Positions 1 to 12,688 of a DNA stretch of 64,000 nucleotides are shown here, piece by piece. The notes under the pieces are model-generated. The model ran no database searches and was not told where the DNA came from. It was given only the letters and a program-made list of their open reading frames with translations. The DNA is from Culex pipiens pallens (Eukaryota > Arthropoda > Insecta > Diptera > Culicidae). The DNA is taken from NCBI RefSeq assembly GCF_016801865.2, contig NC_068938.1, positions 78,395,316 through 78,459,315 on the forward strand, given 5' to 3'. The position numbers and the translations under genes were made by a program. The stretch's first letter is position 1. Every line of letters begins with the position of its first letter.

Positions 1-1355
1 GTCGTATCGAGGTGCTCCGATTTGGATGAAACTTTCAGGGTTTGTTTGTCTATACATGAGATGATCTCATGCCAAATATGAGCCTTCTACGACAAAGGGA
101 AGCGGGGTAAAACGGGCATTGATGTTTGAGGTCCAAAACACATGAAAAATCTTAAAATTGCTCGCATTTCCGTAATACTTCATCAATTCCAACTCTCTTA
201 GATGCATTCGAAAGGTATTTTGAAGCTCTTCAAAATGTGCTATAGACATCCAGGATTGGTTTGACTTTTTCTCATAGCTTTTGCAAATTACTGTTAAAAA
301 TGGATTTTTTTAAAACCTTAATAACTTTTGGCAACAGCCTACAACACCCATACTCCCATAGGTCAAAAGTTAGGGAATTTCATGGACTATAAGCCTACGG
401 TATTAACTTTTTGGCCAATCGCAGTTTTTCTCATAGTTTTACGATTTTTCTAGAACAAACATTTTACAACGTTAGTTTTTGCCCTGTAGGCCTCCATAGC
501 GGCTTTTTTTGGTCTCAATTTTGTCATATTCGGAATCCTCAGAAAATTTTACATTAGATTGAGGTGTTGGAATTTTGAATTTGATTGGAAAAAATGCCAT
601 TTAGAATTAATTAAAATATTATTTAGCATTTTGTCGGATTAGGGGTAAAACAAGTTTTCGCCTACTTGATACAGCATTGGCGTATTGATCATAGGGTAAA
701 TAAGATCTATTTCTTTTTTCAAAAATGTTTTATTTAATTATTTTTTAAATCAAAATTACATCTCCAATACTTCTAACTTACGTAAAATTGTCCGAGGATT
801 CCGAATATGACAAAATTGAGACCAAAAAAAGCCGCTATGGAGGCCTACAGGGCAAAAACTAACGTTGTAAAATGTTTGTTCTAGAAAAATCGTAAAACTA
901 TGAGAAAAACTGCGATTGGCCAAAAAGTTAATACCGTAGGCTTATAGTCCATGAAATACCCCAACTTTTGACCTATGGGAGTATGGGTGTTGGAGGCTGT
1001 TGCCAAAAGTTATTAAGGTTTTAAAAAAATCCATTTTTAACAGTAATTTGCAAAAGCTATGAGAAAAAGTCAAACCAATCCTGGATGTCTATAGCACATT
1101 TTGAAGAGCTTCAAAATACCTTTCGAATGCATCTAAGAGAGTTGGAATTGATGAAGTATTACGGAAATGCGAGCAATTTTAAGATTTTTCATGTGTTTTG
1201 GACCTCAAACATCAATGCCCGTTTTAACCCACTTCCCTTTGTCGTAGAAGGCTCATATTTGACATGAGTTCATCTCATGTATAGACAAACAAACCCTGAA
1301 AGTTTCATCCAAATCGGAGCACCTCAATACGACCTCTAGAACAAACCGAACAGAA
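1..1355. mobile_element. Long foldback element, left end cut by window
   Basis: The two halves are inverted copies: bases 1 to about 620 match the reverse complement of about 735-1336, with a short AT-rich centre. Sequence matching its outer right end (through the CTCTAGAACAAACC stretch just after 1336) recurs at 62550-62573, so the true right end is near 1355 and the left end lies outside the window. The two 60-codon open frames at 67-249 (minus) and 1085-1267 (plus) are mirror images of one another. They are a by-product of the palindrome, with no family match. A half copy lies at 61670-62573. Confidence 0.85.
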
Positions 1356-3020
1356 TCTACAAATACTGCCTCTTAAGAGCTTCGAGAGTTCGTCTGATCT
1401 GTTCCGCTCTCGCACCTAATTAGATGAGTCGGTAATGAACCGAAGATCTTCAAACGAAGCCGCACGTTGCACCAAATAGAACCATCACTTTTTCTTACAC
1501 TTCAGCCCGTAGTAGGCGCTGCGCAGCAGCTGATGGGGCTTCTTCACGTGTACCAGCCCGAACGGCTCGCCTACTGCATCAGCAGTGCTGTCTCCTTGTG
1601 GTGTCTTCTACGATCGTTCTTCACGGTCAGCCAAAGGTGTCACTCGGCTCCAAAATAAACCGTTCCAAGGCCTCGAGCCCAATCAACACAGCACTTTTCG
1701 GGTTGTCATCAATATCCAATTAATTTCACTCTTTAGAACCGGGCTTTGCGATTATTCATGGACACTCGTCGTCGTCATCGTCGTTCTAGCGCGAATTCCG
1801 TTCTTCTGCATCGGTCACCGGTGTTCTCGCGTCACTTCACCCGCTGAACAACCTCAAAGTCGTACCCGTGTCTAATTGAAAATGAATTGAATGTTATTTT
1901 CGAGGCATCAACAACGCGACGGCGGCAGCTAAACATAACAACAGGGTTCCACCACCGAAACTGCAAGTCGTCGTCGCCAAACCACTTGCATTTGCATTGT
2001 CTCCACCGGTGAACACAACGAACACATGCGCACAACAACAACACAAAAAAACGCCAACCCAACCGCACCGAGGCTCGAACTCGCGGCGATCCCCAAACTG
2101 ATCGTTCTTATCGTGTGGAAAGACGCGGCGGCGCGCGTATCAAAACAAAAACCTCGCGCGACGGCGATGACTACTACGCCAAACGAACGTTGAACAAGAA
2201 CTGAACCGCGGCTATCGCGACGTGTAAACAACAAGGTAGGCCAGGTATATCGCGTGTAGCGCGCGCGAGTCATAAATTAAAACCCGGCACCAACACCACC
2301 GCGCTGCGATGTGTTGGTAGCAACTCGGCGAGCCTCCGGTCGTCTCGCTCTCGTTCCAGCAGTCGAAGCCGGGCTTCACCGCTCTAGCACGGCTCACCAA
2401 GACAACCAAGCGTGAAGCGAGAAAACCCGTTTGCGGACACAGTGGGAAGCCGGACCGGAAAACAACTCACGGCAATGGCACGGCACGGAGCTCCGCCTAC
2501 TTTGCGTTACATGACAACCTCGGCTGGGAACCAACCGGCACCGCCGATTCAGCGCGCGCGGGCTCAACCCCGTAATCAAGGTGTCCGAGTGTGCTCGTGG
2601 AAGATAAATCAGCGGCGGTTAACGAGAAGCGTGGTGAAGCCGTGGATTGTGTGGAGGTTGAGGTGGACTAAGGCAAGTACAGCGAAGCCATGCGGTATGC
2701 TAATCGGAGGAAGCTCTTGCGAGTTAGTTGTATTCATTTAGGCTCATTACACTTAATCGATGGATGAAACGGGTAGGTGGAGCAGCAGTGGGCTCGGCGC
2801 GGAAGCAGCTGTAATTAGAAATAATTGACGTGGGATCGGCGTCACCATTGCGCGAGTCTACGCTGTACGCAAGGTGACGATCGAACGTGACGTGGAATGG
2901 GTATCTGTGTGTGTTGATTCCTGCTGCACTAACAAGGGTAATTCCTGAACAGTTGGGAGGGGGTTTTGGCGTTAGTGGTCATTACGGAATGGGAGTGTGA
3001 GAACAGTGAGTTGTTCGGGA
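1356..3020. other. GC- and CpG-rich single-copy-looking island, no gene identified
   Basis: This stretch is much richer in G+C and CpG than its surroundings, especially 2070-2560. Six short overlapping frames occur on both strands, none resembling a known family. A TATA-like ATAAATTAAAA sits near 2271, followed by pyrimidine-rich, CpG-rich sequence that looks like a mosquito promoter and 5' untranslated exon. This is an impression only: no start codon with a convincing downstream frame or clear splice donor was found. It could equally be a distal enhancer. Confidence 0.35.
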
Positions 3021-3830
3021 AGTGGCAAAGGTTAAATGGTTTTCGTTTAATTATTTTTCAATTGAAACGATTTGTGATGATGAGGGTTAAGGTACGATTG
3101 GAATTTGCGTCAGTCATGCTAATGATATGCAACTGGGTGTACTGAAATTATCGCCCCTTAGTCATTGATAACAATGCTTAATGACTCATATTAGATAGTA
3201 AAAAATATTAAAATAGAGTTTATTGAGGAAAAATTATTTTATTATTTGCCACAAGATTTTGTTTTTGTTTTAATAATCAAATCAAAATAAAAAAATCGTA
3301 TTTTTTATTTTCCTAATGCTCATGTTCAAACATCAATGTCGAGTTCTTCGACCCCATTTTAGTCATAATTGAATAGTTGATTGCCTATTCAATTACAAAA
3401 TGTTTTTTTCCAATATTTCATCATCGTCAACTACCATCTTGCCATCACCTTGGATTAAAAAAAATAATTACTTTAGCATATTTAAGAAGTTATTCATAAG
3501 CTCGACAATCAAAAATAAGACAGCGAAAAATAATTGTGATTCGATTTTCCGAATTATCTTCGGATAATCCGGTCGGGGCTGTGTAAGGTAATATATTCTT
3601 ATTTGTTGCTTATGCCACAAAATGTAAAAGAATATTTCTTTAGCATGAGTCGTTCATTTATCAAACGCGTTTTACTAAGTTTGATAAATACGAAGAATGC
3701 TTAGATGTTTAGCAACAAGTTGCAAACATCATTTTTTGAAATTTAATAAAACACATTTTAAGTCAATCGTCCATGTATTTAGTCAATTCAACGATTAAAC
3801 CAAAATGAGTTATAACACATCGTCGCCATC
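3021..3830. other. AT-rich DNA, nothing recognised
   Basis: No open frame of note, no RNA gene and no terminal inverted repeat was seen. Base composition is strongly AT-rich with homopolymer runs. Confidence 0.5.
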
Positions 3831-4322
3831 GTGCTAACTTGTCGTACGTGCATTTTGGGCCAAATTGAGTTAAGAACGCCATTTTGTGCAGCTCACAATG
3901 CCTTGACCTTCACAGATCCCCAAAATTCGATTTCAATCCTGAGATATTCAACAAAAACCTAAAAAACTCCGAGCATTTTTGTCACTTTACATATGAAAGT
4001 AGTTTCAATCTTGTCGTGCTATCTTGTCACTCCATGAAAATTGATGTAAGTGCGACAAAAGGCCAAAGGGATTTCAGGCCAGGAAAGTCAGGATGCGTTT
4101 GTCGCACGTACAAGCTAGACTACCGTAAACACTTGTAATTATAACTCGGGACTCCAGCAACCAACTTCAACCAAACTTTGGGACAATGCACAGAATGGTG
4201 AGCCAAACAAAACGTGTTTGTTATTGTTTACATTGCGTGCTCTCGTTTTTGAATATTCAAGGTCAAACATTAAAACGCGTTTTTCTCGGAACGTCAAAAT
4301 GGCGGGTGCGACAAGATAGCAC
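3831..4322. mobile_element. TIR element (copy 1), ends GTGCTAACTTGTCG / TAGCAC
   Basis: The left end GTGCTAACTTGTCGTACG and the reverse complement of the right end (GTGCTATCTTGTCGCACC) form imperfect terminal inverted repeats of roughly 25 bp. An internal copy of the same motif lies near 4016. The interior aligns with the reverse strand of 31309-31791, and similarity stops at the TIRs in both copies, which defines the ends. The 84- and 63-codon frames inside are shared by both copies but are short and unrelated to known proteins. No target duplication could be fixed. Confidence 0.75.
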
Positions 4323-4914
4323 GACGACGTCGACATGTATAACTTTTCAATACATGTGCTGGAAATTCCAACTTTAAAACACCCATTTGAGTTCTGAAAA
4401 ACAAGAATGTTCCAACAACTTTTTACGTTACTGTACATTACGAATTCTCAAAAATACAAAATATTTTCTAACAAGTCCAATAATTCTAGATACGATTATC
4501 AACCAATGAAAATGCAGAAACCGATTTTGTATAGCGGGTAACATAAACTTAGAAAATATTTACAACGGCCTTACTGGAAACTTAACAAATAATATTTACT
4601 ACACGGAGAAAAAATCTAACATGCAATTTGAACACTTTGTCCGTGAACCCGAATTTTTCACCAAACACTCGTCCCAGATTAAAAAAAAAATATATATTTT
4701 TTGCTATTTCTCAAAGAGCTGAAAATGAAATTTTTATGTAATCGACTTTAATTCAATTATTACATATTTTCTACATCTTAGGTTAAAATACTTTTTTATT
4801 TTAATAACTTCAAATATTTAATGAATTTCTACAATTGAAAATGAAAAGTAATGATGATTCCAGTTGAACATGCAGTATGAATCGATAATTATAAAAACAA
4901 AACTGGCAAATTTT
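4323..4914. other. AT-rich DNA, nothing recognised
   Basis: No gene-like frame, RNA gene or inverted repeat was noticed between the TIR element and the retroelement that follows. Confidence 0.5.
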
Positions 4915-5057
4915 GAGACGAGATTTGTCTGATCACGCCTTCCGTCGGACGGGAAGTAAATGTTGGCCCCGGACTAACCTAAAAAAAAAGGTTAGGTCGT
5001 TAGCTCAGTCCAGGTGTAGGAGTCGTCTTCCTGGGTCCTGTCCTGGTGGAGTCGCTG
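4915..5057 (+). mobile_element. Retroelement (SINE-like), 5' part of an interrupted copy
   Basis: Starting near 4930 the sequence carries the block CTTCCGTCGGACGGGAAG followed by a GTTGGCCCCGG-like segment. A related block occurs in the SINE at 19141-19354. The copy breaks off after GGAGTCGCTG at 5057, and the expected continuation (GGTAGGCAGTTGG) resumes at 6606. The two pieces are therefore one element split by the insertion 5058-6605. The 5' boundary is approximate. Confidence 0.7.
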
Positions 5058-6605
5058 CCCAAGCAACACACTTTGTCAGATAATCGTATTTCCTAACTGG
5101 TTGTATAACCAATCCGCCTCGTTATCACAACTTGTTCTACAACTCCTGTGAACTGGAAAAAGCGCACTTTTTTTTGTTGTATAACTTGCCAGAAAAAGAT
5201 GCAAGTTATCAGAGTAAGTTGTACAAATGTATTTGACAACACTGTGCTATCTAACAAGAGATTCAACGAAAAAGGGGGCGTGGTTTACGGTTGTGCTGTC
5301 AAATCAAAGCGCACACTGGAAAGGAAAGTTAGATAGAAAACAGCTATCTAACCGTCGACTAACTTACATGTAAACAAACGTTTCCTATTAGAATTTCAAT
5401 CAACGACGAAGCTAATAAAAAAGAGTACGCTTGTTTCTGCAAGATTTATTTAAAATAATTCGAAATTGAATTGAAAAAAAAAGAAAAACAATCATGGCGC
5501 GCATGTGATTAGTGTGAAATTCCCTGCAAGGCGAACTTTTAGATTTTCCTTTTTTGATGAACTTCCTCTTTCCCAAGATTCGATCCGACGACTTCGACGA
5601 CTTGTTGTTATCTCCACGGCAGGTCCAGGCGCTCTTCCGCATTGCTCCACGGGGCTTCATAGTAAATAAGCTGACCTAATCGTCAATAAGAAGGTTGCTG
5701 TCTGTTTTGTTAGCTAAAGAACGAAGGCTGTCATTGAAATTGAAGTTATATAAGTTTGTTTCAAGTCAGTTTTTATAACTCCATTATATAACTTTGTTAT
5801 AACAAACCGTTTCAACTGTCACTTCGATTACCGTACCACGGAGTAATATTGAAAATCAGTTTGATGTTGATTTGTTGTTTTCTCTGTCATAAACATTATA
5901 AGCTGATAATTGTTGTAGAATTTACCAGCGACATGTTTACAAATTATTCGATCAACAATCGACACTATTGTAATCTTTAATGAATGAACATTATTGAAAC
6001 TCAAAATTCCTCATGTACAAATTTACACCACCTAACAACACGCAATGTCAAGTTTAATATGTATGTTGAGCATCAGTTATATTATCTATTCTCCGATAAC
6101 ATTTGTGTAACAAAGCGAGAAAACCTAAGGTTTTTTATAGAATGGTTGGCCACGCCCATTTTTTAGAAGATGCCGTCACATGACAATGTTAGATAAGCAG
6201 TGAAACAAACAGTGCAATATTGTTTTTATTCAACAAACTGTTTTCGTGTCAAACATTGCAGATGAGGGAACAGCATCTTGGCATATCAGCACTTGGACGT
6301 TCAATTACAGCTCATGAAATGTATTTTCGAGTGAAATCGAGTGATAAATAGCTCAATAGGAAGTGAGCAAGTGAGTTTCTATCAAAATTGTTCCAAAATA
6401 AATTGTTTTAATAGTGCAAATCAGCTAATTGGATGGAGTTAGGAGCGAGTGCATATTCCCTATGTTGTGTATAAAAGTTGGAAAAGAGTGAAGTTGACTG
6501 TTTTTAACACTTGTATGACACACATGACATATTTTCTCGTATGTTGAACCAAAACAGCTATCTAACTATTATTCAACAATCGACAAGTTATGAGTGCTAC
6601 TTGGG
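5058..6605. mobile_element. 1.55-kb element with CCCAAGYARCAC ends inserted in a retroelement
   Basis: The left end reads CCCAAGCAACACAC and the reverse complement of the right end reads CCCAAGTAGCACTC. The dinucleotide TG occurs on both sides (5056-5057 and 6606-6607). Removing the insert and one TG restores a continuous retroelement, so both boundaries are fixed by the host. No transposase was recognised: the longest internal frames (82 codons at 5412-5660 minus, 62 codons at 5148-5336 plus) match no known family, so it is probably non-autonomous. A 211-bp element with the same terminal motif and a 2-bp duplication lies at 61771-61981. Confidence 0.75.
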
Positions 6606-6806
6606 TGGTAGGCAGTTGGACTCACAATCCAAAGGTCGTCAGTTCGAATCCCGGGGTGGATGGAAACTAAGGTGTAAAAAGAGGTTTGCAATTGCCTCAA
6701 CAATCAAGCCTTCGGACACCTAGTTTCGAGTAGGAATCTCGCAATCGAGAACGCCAAGGCAATGCTGTAGAGCGAATAATTTGATTTTGATTTTTGAAAA
6801 ACAAAA
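6606..6806 (+). mobile_element. Retroelement (SINE-like), 3' part with pol III B box
   Basis: This is the continuation of the copy begun at 4915. It holds a B-box-like GTTCGAATC at about 6643-6651, preceded by an A-box-like TGGTAGGCAGTTGG, and ends in an AT-rich TTTGATTTTGATTTTTG tail. Such tails are typical of mosquito SINEs and some LINE 3' ends. The 70-codon frame at 6511-6723 crosses the insertion junction and is not a gene. Family name not assigned. Confidence 0.7.
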
Positions 6807-8035
6807 CTAGTTTCAGCAATCGTTAGGCAAAATTCTGTCTTTTTAACAAATTTTCCTTAAATTTATATGAATTTTGCTAAAAACTTATAAACTTAGTTAA
6901 ATAAAAATAAACAGTGATGGTACATTTGGCGTAAAATATTAACACCTTATATCTGATTTTAGCAAGAAAATCTATCTCACCCCGGAATTCAAAATAAGAA
7001 TTTTTAACGCAACTATTTTTTTTACTTTTGAAAAGTATTTTATTTTTTTCATGGATCTTGTGTGGTCTACCCCAGTACATGTTTTAAAAATAATAATCTT
7101 TAGACAAACCTTACCATAAATAAATTAAAATACTATCAAAGTCACCCCGGTATACAGTATCATACAGTTTATTATTTAATCGGGACACTCCTAAATCCAA
7201 TTTTCTTGCTTTGATTGTATCAAATTCTTGCCTCCGCAGAATTTTGGACTTTTTTTCATACACGCAAAAAAAGTTGGAATGTAAAATTATGATATAAACC
7301 CAAAATATGACCAAAACTCGACATTTTGACACTTTGGCTCAGTTCTGAGGACAGATACAGATTCAGTGGCCAAAATTACACGGAAAAACATATAGTTGGA
7401 CAGTTTTTAAATTTCGTTAGGGTGATCCCATACAATTTTTATTGAAATTAGACATTTTTAAATCAAGATATCTCGAGTTTGAAGGAAAATACCCCTAGCA
7501 TTATTTCAGCGTTTATAGTGCTAGATCTCCTCTTTCAAATGTTACATACCGCTTAACTTTTGGTCTACGCTTTTTCGAGATATATAAGTTTTAAATATGC
7601 ACCTTTTTAACCTTCAAATGGCTGTAACTTTTGACCCTTAAGTTCAAATTGACCTATCAGAAATAAATATATTTTTTTAATTGCCGCAAATATCTCTTTT
7701 CTTTAAAACTTAACCCTAAATTGCTACGTTCAAAAAAATGATTTTTGAAGGTTTGCTCAGGCAATCCTCTAAATTTGGTCGTAGAATGCGTAGATTGCGA
7801 GATAAAATTTTGGTGTCTTGGACTAAGTTGCTTGGATTGGCAAGCTCAACAACTTTCTAGAAGACAAAATTATTCCTGAAAAGTTAGATTTTCAAAATCA
7901 CCCTAATCGTGAACCTCCCTAATTTTTAACCAAAAGTTGCCCCTTTCCAAAACAACAACTCTGCAGAAGGCACCAAAGCTCCAAATCTGCATCATTTTTC
8001 ACATAATTTTGCGATCTGGGCCACTGTGCAGTGAA
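6807..8035. other. AT-rich DNA with probable decayed repeat
   Basis: No gene. From about 7390 to 7980 the sequence has the texture of an old interspersed element (runs such as GATATCTCGAG and CTTTTTCGAGATAT, and GGCCACTG near 8016 against the GTGGCC near 7367). No paired ends could be demonstrated by eye. Confidence 0.35.
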
Positions 8036-9840
8036 ATAAACTCAATTAAAAAGATTTTCATTTTCGATAGCCTGCTTTGTGTTTTATAATCAGCATTTCT
8101 AGAGTAAATTTTCAAAACAACCTATGAGTTATGAGTTTCCTATGCAGATAGGGCCTTTTGAAGAAAAAAAATTAGATTTGTCGCTAGAACGAAAAAAAAA
8201 AACAAATAAACTCAATCAGAATATTCCCCAAATAACCGCAAACGAGCAAACATTCCTGCACCGCAAACACCTGTCGCGCCCAGTTTGTTTGCATATCTAA
8301 TGGCCGTGTCAGCTCAATCCCCACTATACATCTTCATCAACACGTGCAAACCACCAAATTTTATCGTTACGTTACTTATGTGGTCAGCGCTGCGGTTTAA
8401 ATCACTTTCTCACAGACCTCATAACGCTCCCTGACGTCTCAATCACATTTGTTCGTACAGGTTTTGTGCACCAACAAACCATATGTTGCCCCCATTATGT
8501 TGTTTTACTTTGGAAAAGTGCACCAATTACCCTTCCGTTTTACCTTCTGGGATGTATTGTGTGGTTTAGCATGACCTTTGCTCTCCCAGAGACTGACTTG
8601 GGAAGTGTTTCTTTTGAGTTGAAAAAAAAGGAACAATTTAAATGTTCATTGTGCCGAAACCAACAATTTTAATTTGTTTGCTTTTTATTATAAGACTTCC
8701 GACGGATGCTGACAGTTGGTTGAGTTATGATATGTTTTTTGAAAGAGGTTTTGTAATATATTAATTAGCATCATTTGAAAGGGAAACACTCATTACCAGT
8801 TGTAGTATTCAACTGTATTTTCTTAATGGTAATTGTTGATCATTTTGAATGACTTTATGTTTAAGAAATTTGGCCTATCGTAAATCTCGACAGTTCACCA
8901 GCTATCAATTTTCCTGATCAAGTTCAGGCAAACAATGCTCTCTACTCAAACCTGTTTCAACATAAATTAAGCTCTAATTTGTTGCTACCTCAGCTGCTGC
9001 CAGAGATTAATCTCTTGCTAATCAAATGGTAGTTACCGTTCAAAAGGAAAATTCCTTCCAGTTTATTTATCCCTCATTTACAACACCACACCAAGAACCA
9101 GTCCTCTTCCACAGCAAAGCGTCTCAGCCGCAAAAGACCATCAGAAATTGCATTTTCATCTCAATCCAATTCGATTAAAAATGGTCCAGCCTCTTTTCAT
9201 TGCTCCCGCGTGTGTGTGTGTTTCGGATTTCGTCGCCGTCATCGTCCGCGGAGGCATTCAGGCCGGCCGGGATCTTGGCGCCAACAGGTAGGAGGACCAG
9301 GATCGATGACTGGCAGTAGCAGCACAGAAAACATGCGAAACGAATCGGAACAACAGAACCCACTGTGGACCAACTACCTCCTGTAGCTGTAGCATCGTTG
9401 TCGACAAAGGCCAAAACAAATCTATATTACATTAGGAGCGGGTGTGCTTCTACGTATGAAAGCCAACTAGTGAACCGTTTTTCTGTGTACGCTAAACTAA
9501 TAATCATTAAAATTTTTGTTCGACACCAAACAGTAACAAAAGCGAGGGATTTTCTAACCCTTGGTTGAATTAAAAACAGATCGAGATTTTTTAATTAACT
9601 TATTAAGGTTCAAACAATCAATTTGTGGACAGTTTTGAAGTTTTTCAGAAACCCATTTGTTATTGTTTTCAACAAATGCCTATATTTATTTTTGTTTTCC
9701 AAAAAAGATACTTTGCTGAGCACCCACAGATTATCAAGATTTTGGCAGCAGGTGGCGCAGGTCTCACCCAAAATTGCCCAAGTGTAAAATTCTTGTAGGA
9801 AATTCAATTTCCTACAAGTGATAAATGGAAGAGTGGGTCA
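8036..9840. other. Mostly single-copy-looking DNA, no gene identified
   Basis: The segments at about 8215-8600 and 9060-9420 are less AT-rich, have no partner elsewhere in the window, and show no convincing frame (the 79-codon minus frame at 9175-9414 matches nothing known). They would suit conserved non-coding or regulatory DNA, but nothing here proves that. Confidence 0.35.
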
Positions 9841-9960
9841 GCCAAAGAGTGAGTTAGTGAGTGAACAAGTTGGCATGTAAGTAATGAATAAGTAGTTGAA
9901 TGAATTAGTGAATCAGTAAGTGACTGAATGAGTGAGTCAGTTATTCCATTTAATTGTTTT
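9841..9960 (+). repeat. Degenerate GTGA/GAGT microsatellite-like tract
   Basis: Repeated GAGTGAG, AGTGAGTGA and GTAAGTGA words with interruptions extend over about 120 bp. A longer tract of the same kind occurs at 11261-11640 on the same strand. Confidence 0.7.
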
Positions 9961-11260
9961 AAATTTCGACACTACCAATCGCTACTTTTTCCTTTGACGA
10001 GCTAACGGATACCATTTCAGTTCGGTGCACGTTCAATAACATCATTATCAAGATGACTCGGCTGAACTGCGGCCGCCGCCTATCCAGAGACCGATCCCGA
10101 CATCCAGAACAACCGGAGCTAAACGGATCGAAGAACCAACCGGGACCCCTTGGATAGAGCGAAGGGGCTCGAAAATCGAACGATTGATCTTTGGTGAGCG
10201 TCGCGTCGTTCATACGTGAAGGAAAAGCTCTGCCGGATGAAAAAGCTCCGCAGCCGTAAAGCTGCGGGGTGATTGATACAATCTATTTTGTTTGAATACA
10301 GGAGCTATTGGATTCCATTATTGGAAGTGCTTTGTGCGGGTTCGGCCGGGCAGTTGATACGGTGCGGGAAAGACGGATGAAGAAATTGCAATTAATTGGC
10401 AATCACTTCTTCAGGACTGGGGAACGAACAGAAGAAGCTATTGGCGATTGTAGACTGAAGTTTGGTTAGTTGTAGCGAGTCATCGCGATAGCAGCTTCCA
10501 GGAGCTTTGGAGGTAAATCATTAGGACTGATTTGATTGGAGAGAAATTGGATTATTATAAGGTTTATCACTTTGCTGGTTAACTCGATTTTGTACAATTG
10601 TTATGCCGGAAAAATGGTTTACAGATTTTAAATTAAACCTTTTCTTTTAAGGAAAAAAAAATTGGCGTAATCAACATCTCACACAAATGATGTTTCCCAT
10701 TTCAAAATGAAATATGATTATTCAAACCCCTGCTAATATCATAAACACACAAAAGTTCACTTCACGCCAATCTAATAAGACCATATCAAACACCAAAACC
10801 TGACAAGCCACCCGCCATCAACACGTCCTCATCAAAAAAAGAAGTGATTTATCGTACCCCGGAGAGAAATATCACAGCCTTCCCATGGATGATGTTTGGT
10901 TTGGCTTGTTTGTTTGCTTTCCTGATCTGTCCGGTGTCAATCCCACACTCTCCATCGGACATGCTGACCATAAATTTGATTATAACCCTCCTTTTCGCCC
11001 GGCGGGCGCCCACGGTGGGTGGTCAGTTTGCTCTACTATTATTTTGGCGCTCGTCAAATGAGTTTGGATTCATCGTTGGCGATGACACCAGATTTTAACT
11101 CTCTTCAGAACCAGGCTTGAGATTTGACTACAAGTAAAACATTTAACTGCTTTTTCAATTGCGTTATTCCACTTTCAGGTTTTGTCGAATTAGTATTTTT
11201 CCTAATTTTATTATATTTGAATTTTCATAGATTCAGAACATTTTCATTATGTTAGTAAAG
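9961..11260. other. GC-richer single-copy-looking DNA, no gene identified
   Basis: At 10053-10157 a small ATG-initiated frame of 34 codons lies in GC-rich sequence, and a plausible splice acceptor (pyrimidine-rich tract, then CAG) ends at about 10302. A hairpin with GCAGC arms lies near 10250-10268. These could belong to an untranslated exon, but no gene structure can be assembled. The remaining sequence to 11260 shows nothing recognisable. Confidence 0.3.
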
Positions 11261-11640
11261 AAGACAGCAAGTGAATTAGTCGAAAAGTTAGTGAGTGGAG
11301 TGGAGTGAGCGGAAAATTGCTGACGATTTACGAAGCGTTACTGGATTAGCTTACAGGATTTCTTTCCGTGTAGTGGATGAATGAAAAAATAGTGAGTTAT
11401 TTTTTGAGTCAATAATTGAGTGAGTGAATGAGTCAATGAATGTTTTAGTGAGTGAAAGAGTAAGTGAGTGACATAGTCAGTAGCGCAATTCCAGTTCGTG
11501 AGTAAGCTTGTGATTGAGTAAATAATAATGAGTGAAAGAGTCTGACTGACTGTATGTCAAAAGCTTAGTGAATCAGCGAGTGTGTGAGTGAGCAAGTGAT
11601 TGAGTAAATAAATGACTGAGTGAGTTTGTGATTAAGCCTT
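11261..11640 (+). repeat. Degenerate GTGA/GAGT repeat tract
   Basis: About 380 bp are dominated by imperfect GAGTGAGT, GAATGAGT and AAGTGAGTGA words, matching the tract at 9841-9960. It has no regular longer unit and looks like an old, point-mutated tetranucleotide repeat. Confidence 0.7.
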
Positions 11641-11877
11641 TGTAAAAAATCACATTGAAGAAAACCATTTAAACATTTTAGAAAGTTGTAGGGTTACTGT
11701 TTGATATTTGGATGTCCTTCGTCATCTTTTAAATTACAAAAAAAAATTCAGATATACTGTCAGCAAAGTTCACCATTTGATTGTTTTTCAGCCACCTTTT
11801 TCAAAATTCAAATTTACGTTTATATTTTTAAGTTATCAACATTTCACATATTTAAGTGATTTTGAATGGGTAATTCT

Positions 11878-12383
11878 CCACCAACTCACACAGCAGTTAC
11901 GAACCCTCTTCGATTTACGTGAAACTTTCTACTAATGGATAACTTTTGTCCCTGATCACGAATCTGAGGTCCGTTTTTCGATATCTCGTGACGGAGGGGC
12001 GGTACGACCCCTTCCATTTTTGAACATGCGAAAAAAGAAACGTTTTCCAATAATTCACAGCCTAAAACGGTGAGGAGGTGGAAATTTGGTGTCAAAGGGA
12101 CTTTTATGTAAAATAAGATGCTGTGAATTTTTTTTTGGAACATGTCATTTAAAGAGACATTTAATGTACTTTTCGAATTTACCCAGAAGAATCATTCTTT
12201 CATTTAGAACAACATTTTTCATTTTAAAAATTCGCAGGGTTTTTTGCAGGGTTATTTTTAAGAGTGTAACAATGTTCTACAAAGTTGTAGATTCGTGACC
12301 AGTGACAAAAGTTACCTCTTAGGACAAAGTTTCACGCAAATCGAAGTCGGCCACATTTCCCGATTTGGTGTGAGTTATGACCC
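11878..12383. mobile_element. GGGTAATTCTC foldback family, internally deleted copy
   Basis: It begins GGGTAATTCTCCACC and ends with the inverted counterpart near 12383. The interior matches the terminal portions of the 1.35-kb copies at 17059-18411 and 20945-22247 but lacks most of one arm. Flanking tetranucleotides are GAAT and AAAT, which fit a 4-bp target duplication with one change. The short frames inside are fragments of the palindrome. Confidence 0.8.
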
Positions 12384-12688
12384 AAATAGTTTTGAGCTAT
12401 TTTTTCATGAGGCACCAGGTACTATTAAAAATTATTCAAGCTATTCGAAGTAAGGTTGGATAACAATGAAAATTGTAGGTATTTTTAGGATGAACCAAAT
12501 TTAAGATTTGCTTAGGAAAGCAAAGGAGCCCATGAGCATGACCATGAGAGACCACCCATGGTTGCCCCTCCGGAAAAAAATAAAAAAAATCTAGCAAAAC
12601 ATTGTAATAGAGCCGAAGCCTAAGTGTAAACAAAGATTCTATCCTGCTCGTTCCTAATGTAAATATCCATTTTCGTAGGAAAACAAAA
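12384..12688. other. Short spacer between two foldbacks, nothing recognised
   Basis: No gene. A slightly GC-richer patch at 12520-12575 has no open frame of interest. Confidence 0.45.

Noticed and set aside
10053..10157. 34-codon ATG frame as a small gene
   Set aside because: Too short, with no homology, ribosome context or conservation that could be judged here.
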